Assembly (NCBI GenBank): GCA_013397455.1
Contig: VYZB01000239.1
Span: 1,295,470 to 1,359,469 of the forward strand
Origin: Crotophaga sulcirostris
Taxonomy: Eukaryota > Chordata > Aves > Cuculiformes > Crotophagidae
Direction: 5' to 3'
Length of the DNA stretch: 64,000 nucleotides
Shown: piece after piece, positions 63,059 to 64,000 of the stretch
How the letters are laid out: each line of letters begins with the position of its first letter
How positions within the stretch are numbered: position 1 is the first letter of the stretch
The notes under the pieces: model-generated
The model's database searches: none
What the model saw: only the letters and a program-made list of their open reading frames with translations
What the model was told of the DNA's origin: nothing
Program-made: the position numbers and the translations under genes

Positions 63059-63433
63059 GATCACAAAACCATGGAATGGTTTGGGTTGCAAGGGACCTCA
63101 AAGCCCCATCCAACCTGGCCTTGAACACCTCCAGGGATGGGGCAGCCACCACTTCCCTGCGCAACCTGGGCCAGGGCTTCACCACCCTCACTGTGAAGAA
63201 TTTCTTCCTAATGTCTAAGCTAAATCTTGCCCCTTCCAGTTTAAAGCCATTCCCCCTCATCCTGTCACTCCAGGCCCTTGTAAAAAGCCCCTCCCCAGCT
63301 TTCCTGGAGCCCCTTTCAGTACTGGAGGCTGCCCTAAGGTCTCCCCAGGGCCTTCTCCTCTCCAGGCTGAACAACCCCAACTCTCAGCCTGTCCTCCCAG
63401 CAGAGCTGCTCCAGGCCTCGGATCGTCTTTGTG
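63059..63433 (-). mobile_element. CR1 LINE fragment, antisense, small internal deletion
   Basis: An antisense CR1 from GATCACAAAACCATGG through TTCTTCCTAATGTCTAAGC to GGCTGAACAACCCCAACTC. It lacks the ~60-base block containing GGGCAGGGACACC. It runs into the C-rich repeat at the window edge. Confidence 0.93.
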
Positions 63434-64000
63434 CACCCCGAAGTATTCCTTGGGGCTTCCAGTGCACCCCCAAAACATCCTCCGAGCATCCCCTGGCCCG
63501 GCAGCCCCGCGCTGCCTTGGGGTGTCTCCCCAGCCCCATCTGCACCCCCGAGGACCCCCTGTGCACCCCCAGGTGCCCCCCGGCCCTGGCCCTATTGCAG
63601 CCCGGAGCTGCTTCCCGACCACACCAGGAGCTCCGGGAGCCCCCCCCGAGCACTCCCAGTCCCACCCTCCCCCAGGGGGTCCCTCCAGCAGCCCCCGCAG
63701 CCCCCCAAGCATCGCCCGGGGTGCCCCCACGACCCCTCCTGCAGCTCCCGGAGAACCGTCCGAGCATGCCCCGCTCCGAGCACCCCCCGGGGGTCCCTCT
63801 GCTGACTCCCAGAGCAGCTCCCTGCACCCCCTGCGCAGCTCCCCGAGCACCCCCGGCCCTGGCATCCCGAAAGTGTCCCCCCGACTCCCTCCGCTGCATT
63901 CCAAAACATCCCCCGGGTGCCCTCCCGACCCCACCCCCTGCATCCCGGAGCATCCCCCGGGGTACCCCTGACCCCCCTCACCGGATCCCTCAGCATCCCC
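63434..64000. repeat. C-rich degenerate repeat at window edge
   Basis: Very C-rich on the + strand, with recurring words such as GAGCATCCCC, CCCCGGGGTGCCC and CTGCACCCCC at roughly 30-45 base intervals. It continues past the window. Several frames on both strands stay open simply because A and T are scarce, so these ORFs are not taken as genes. Confidence 0.7.

Larger units (their letters stand above)
61536..64000. other. Intergenic region downstream of VAC14
   Basis: This region holds an A15 run (61717-61731), two rearranged CR1 fragments (62527-62624 and 63059-63433) and a C-rich degenerate repeat (63434-64000). No exon of another gene was recognised. In mammals the neighbour on this side is MTSS2 (from memory), but I see no sign of it here. 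Confidence 0.6.

Noticed and set aside
63257..63996. Several overlapping ORFs of 124-228 residues on both strands
   Set aside because: They overlap in several frames of one C-rich repeat and have low-complexity Gly/Pro/Ser compositions; openness follows from scarcity of A and T.
1..64000. CRISPR arrays, prokaryotic operons or phage-like modules
   Set aside because: Spliced vertebrate gene structure and CR1 elements throughout; no regularly spaced short repeats with unique spacers were seen.

Overview
This is vertebrate nuclear DNA, most likely from a bird. It carries at least 24 truncated CR1 LINE copies, whose typical 3' ends read ATTCTATGATTCTATG, and I saw no Alu, B1 or L1 sequence. The compact gene structure fits a bird too. 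I cannot name the species from the sequence alone; a galliform such as chicken is plausible but unproven.

One protein-coding gene fills most of the window: VAC14, on the + strand. The window opens in an intron and holds the last 15 coding exons (about 618 codons, by human comparison probably exons 5 to 19 of 19). They run from the exon starting DIVTESN at 1166 to the stop codon at 60854-60856, with a 3' UTR and an AATAAA at 61511. All 15 junctions keep the reading frame. VAC14 is the HEAT-repeat scaffold that holds the lipid kinase PIKfyve and the phosphatase FIG4 together on endosomes and lysosomes to control PI(3,5)P2. Two introns (4704-4987 and 56446-57266) carry signals of the rare U12 (minor) spliceosome.

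Layout. 1-1165: upstream intron with a CR1 tail. 1166-5140: five closely spaced exons. 5141-14175: exon 6 between two introns; the first contains a complete tRNA-Gly(GCC) gene (6067-6137), and the second (7.1 kb) has no CR1, a sequence gap and a doubtful two-exon candidate for a small secreted protein. 14176-36896: exons 7-10 separated by 10-12 kb introns rich in CR1. 36897-55227: an 18.3 kb intron with CR1 copies, then a CR1-free stretch (42.7-51.5 kb), a minisatellite split by two CR1s, a second gap, paired TTACGTAA sites and a 1 kb-spaced direct duplication. 55228-60856: the last five exons, encoding the FIG4/PIKfyve-binding C-terminus. 60857-64000: 3' UTR, intergenic DNA with two rearranged CR1s and a very C-rich degenerate repeat at the window edge.

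I found no new multi-gene system. The features most worth a second look are the two U12 introns, a composite repeat in which the same unknown ~94 bp segment is joined to the same CR1 breakpoint at two loci, a spacer-free CR1 palindrome, and several candidate intronic enhancers.
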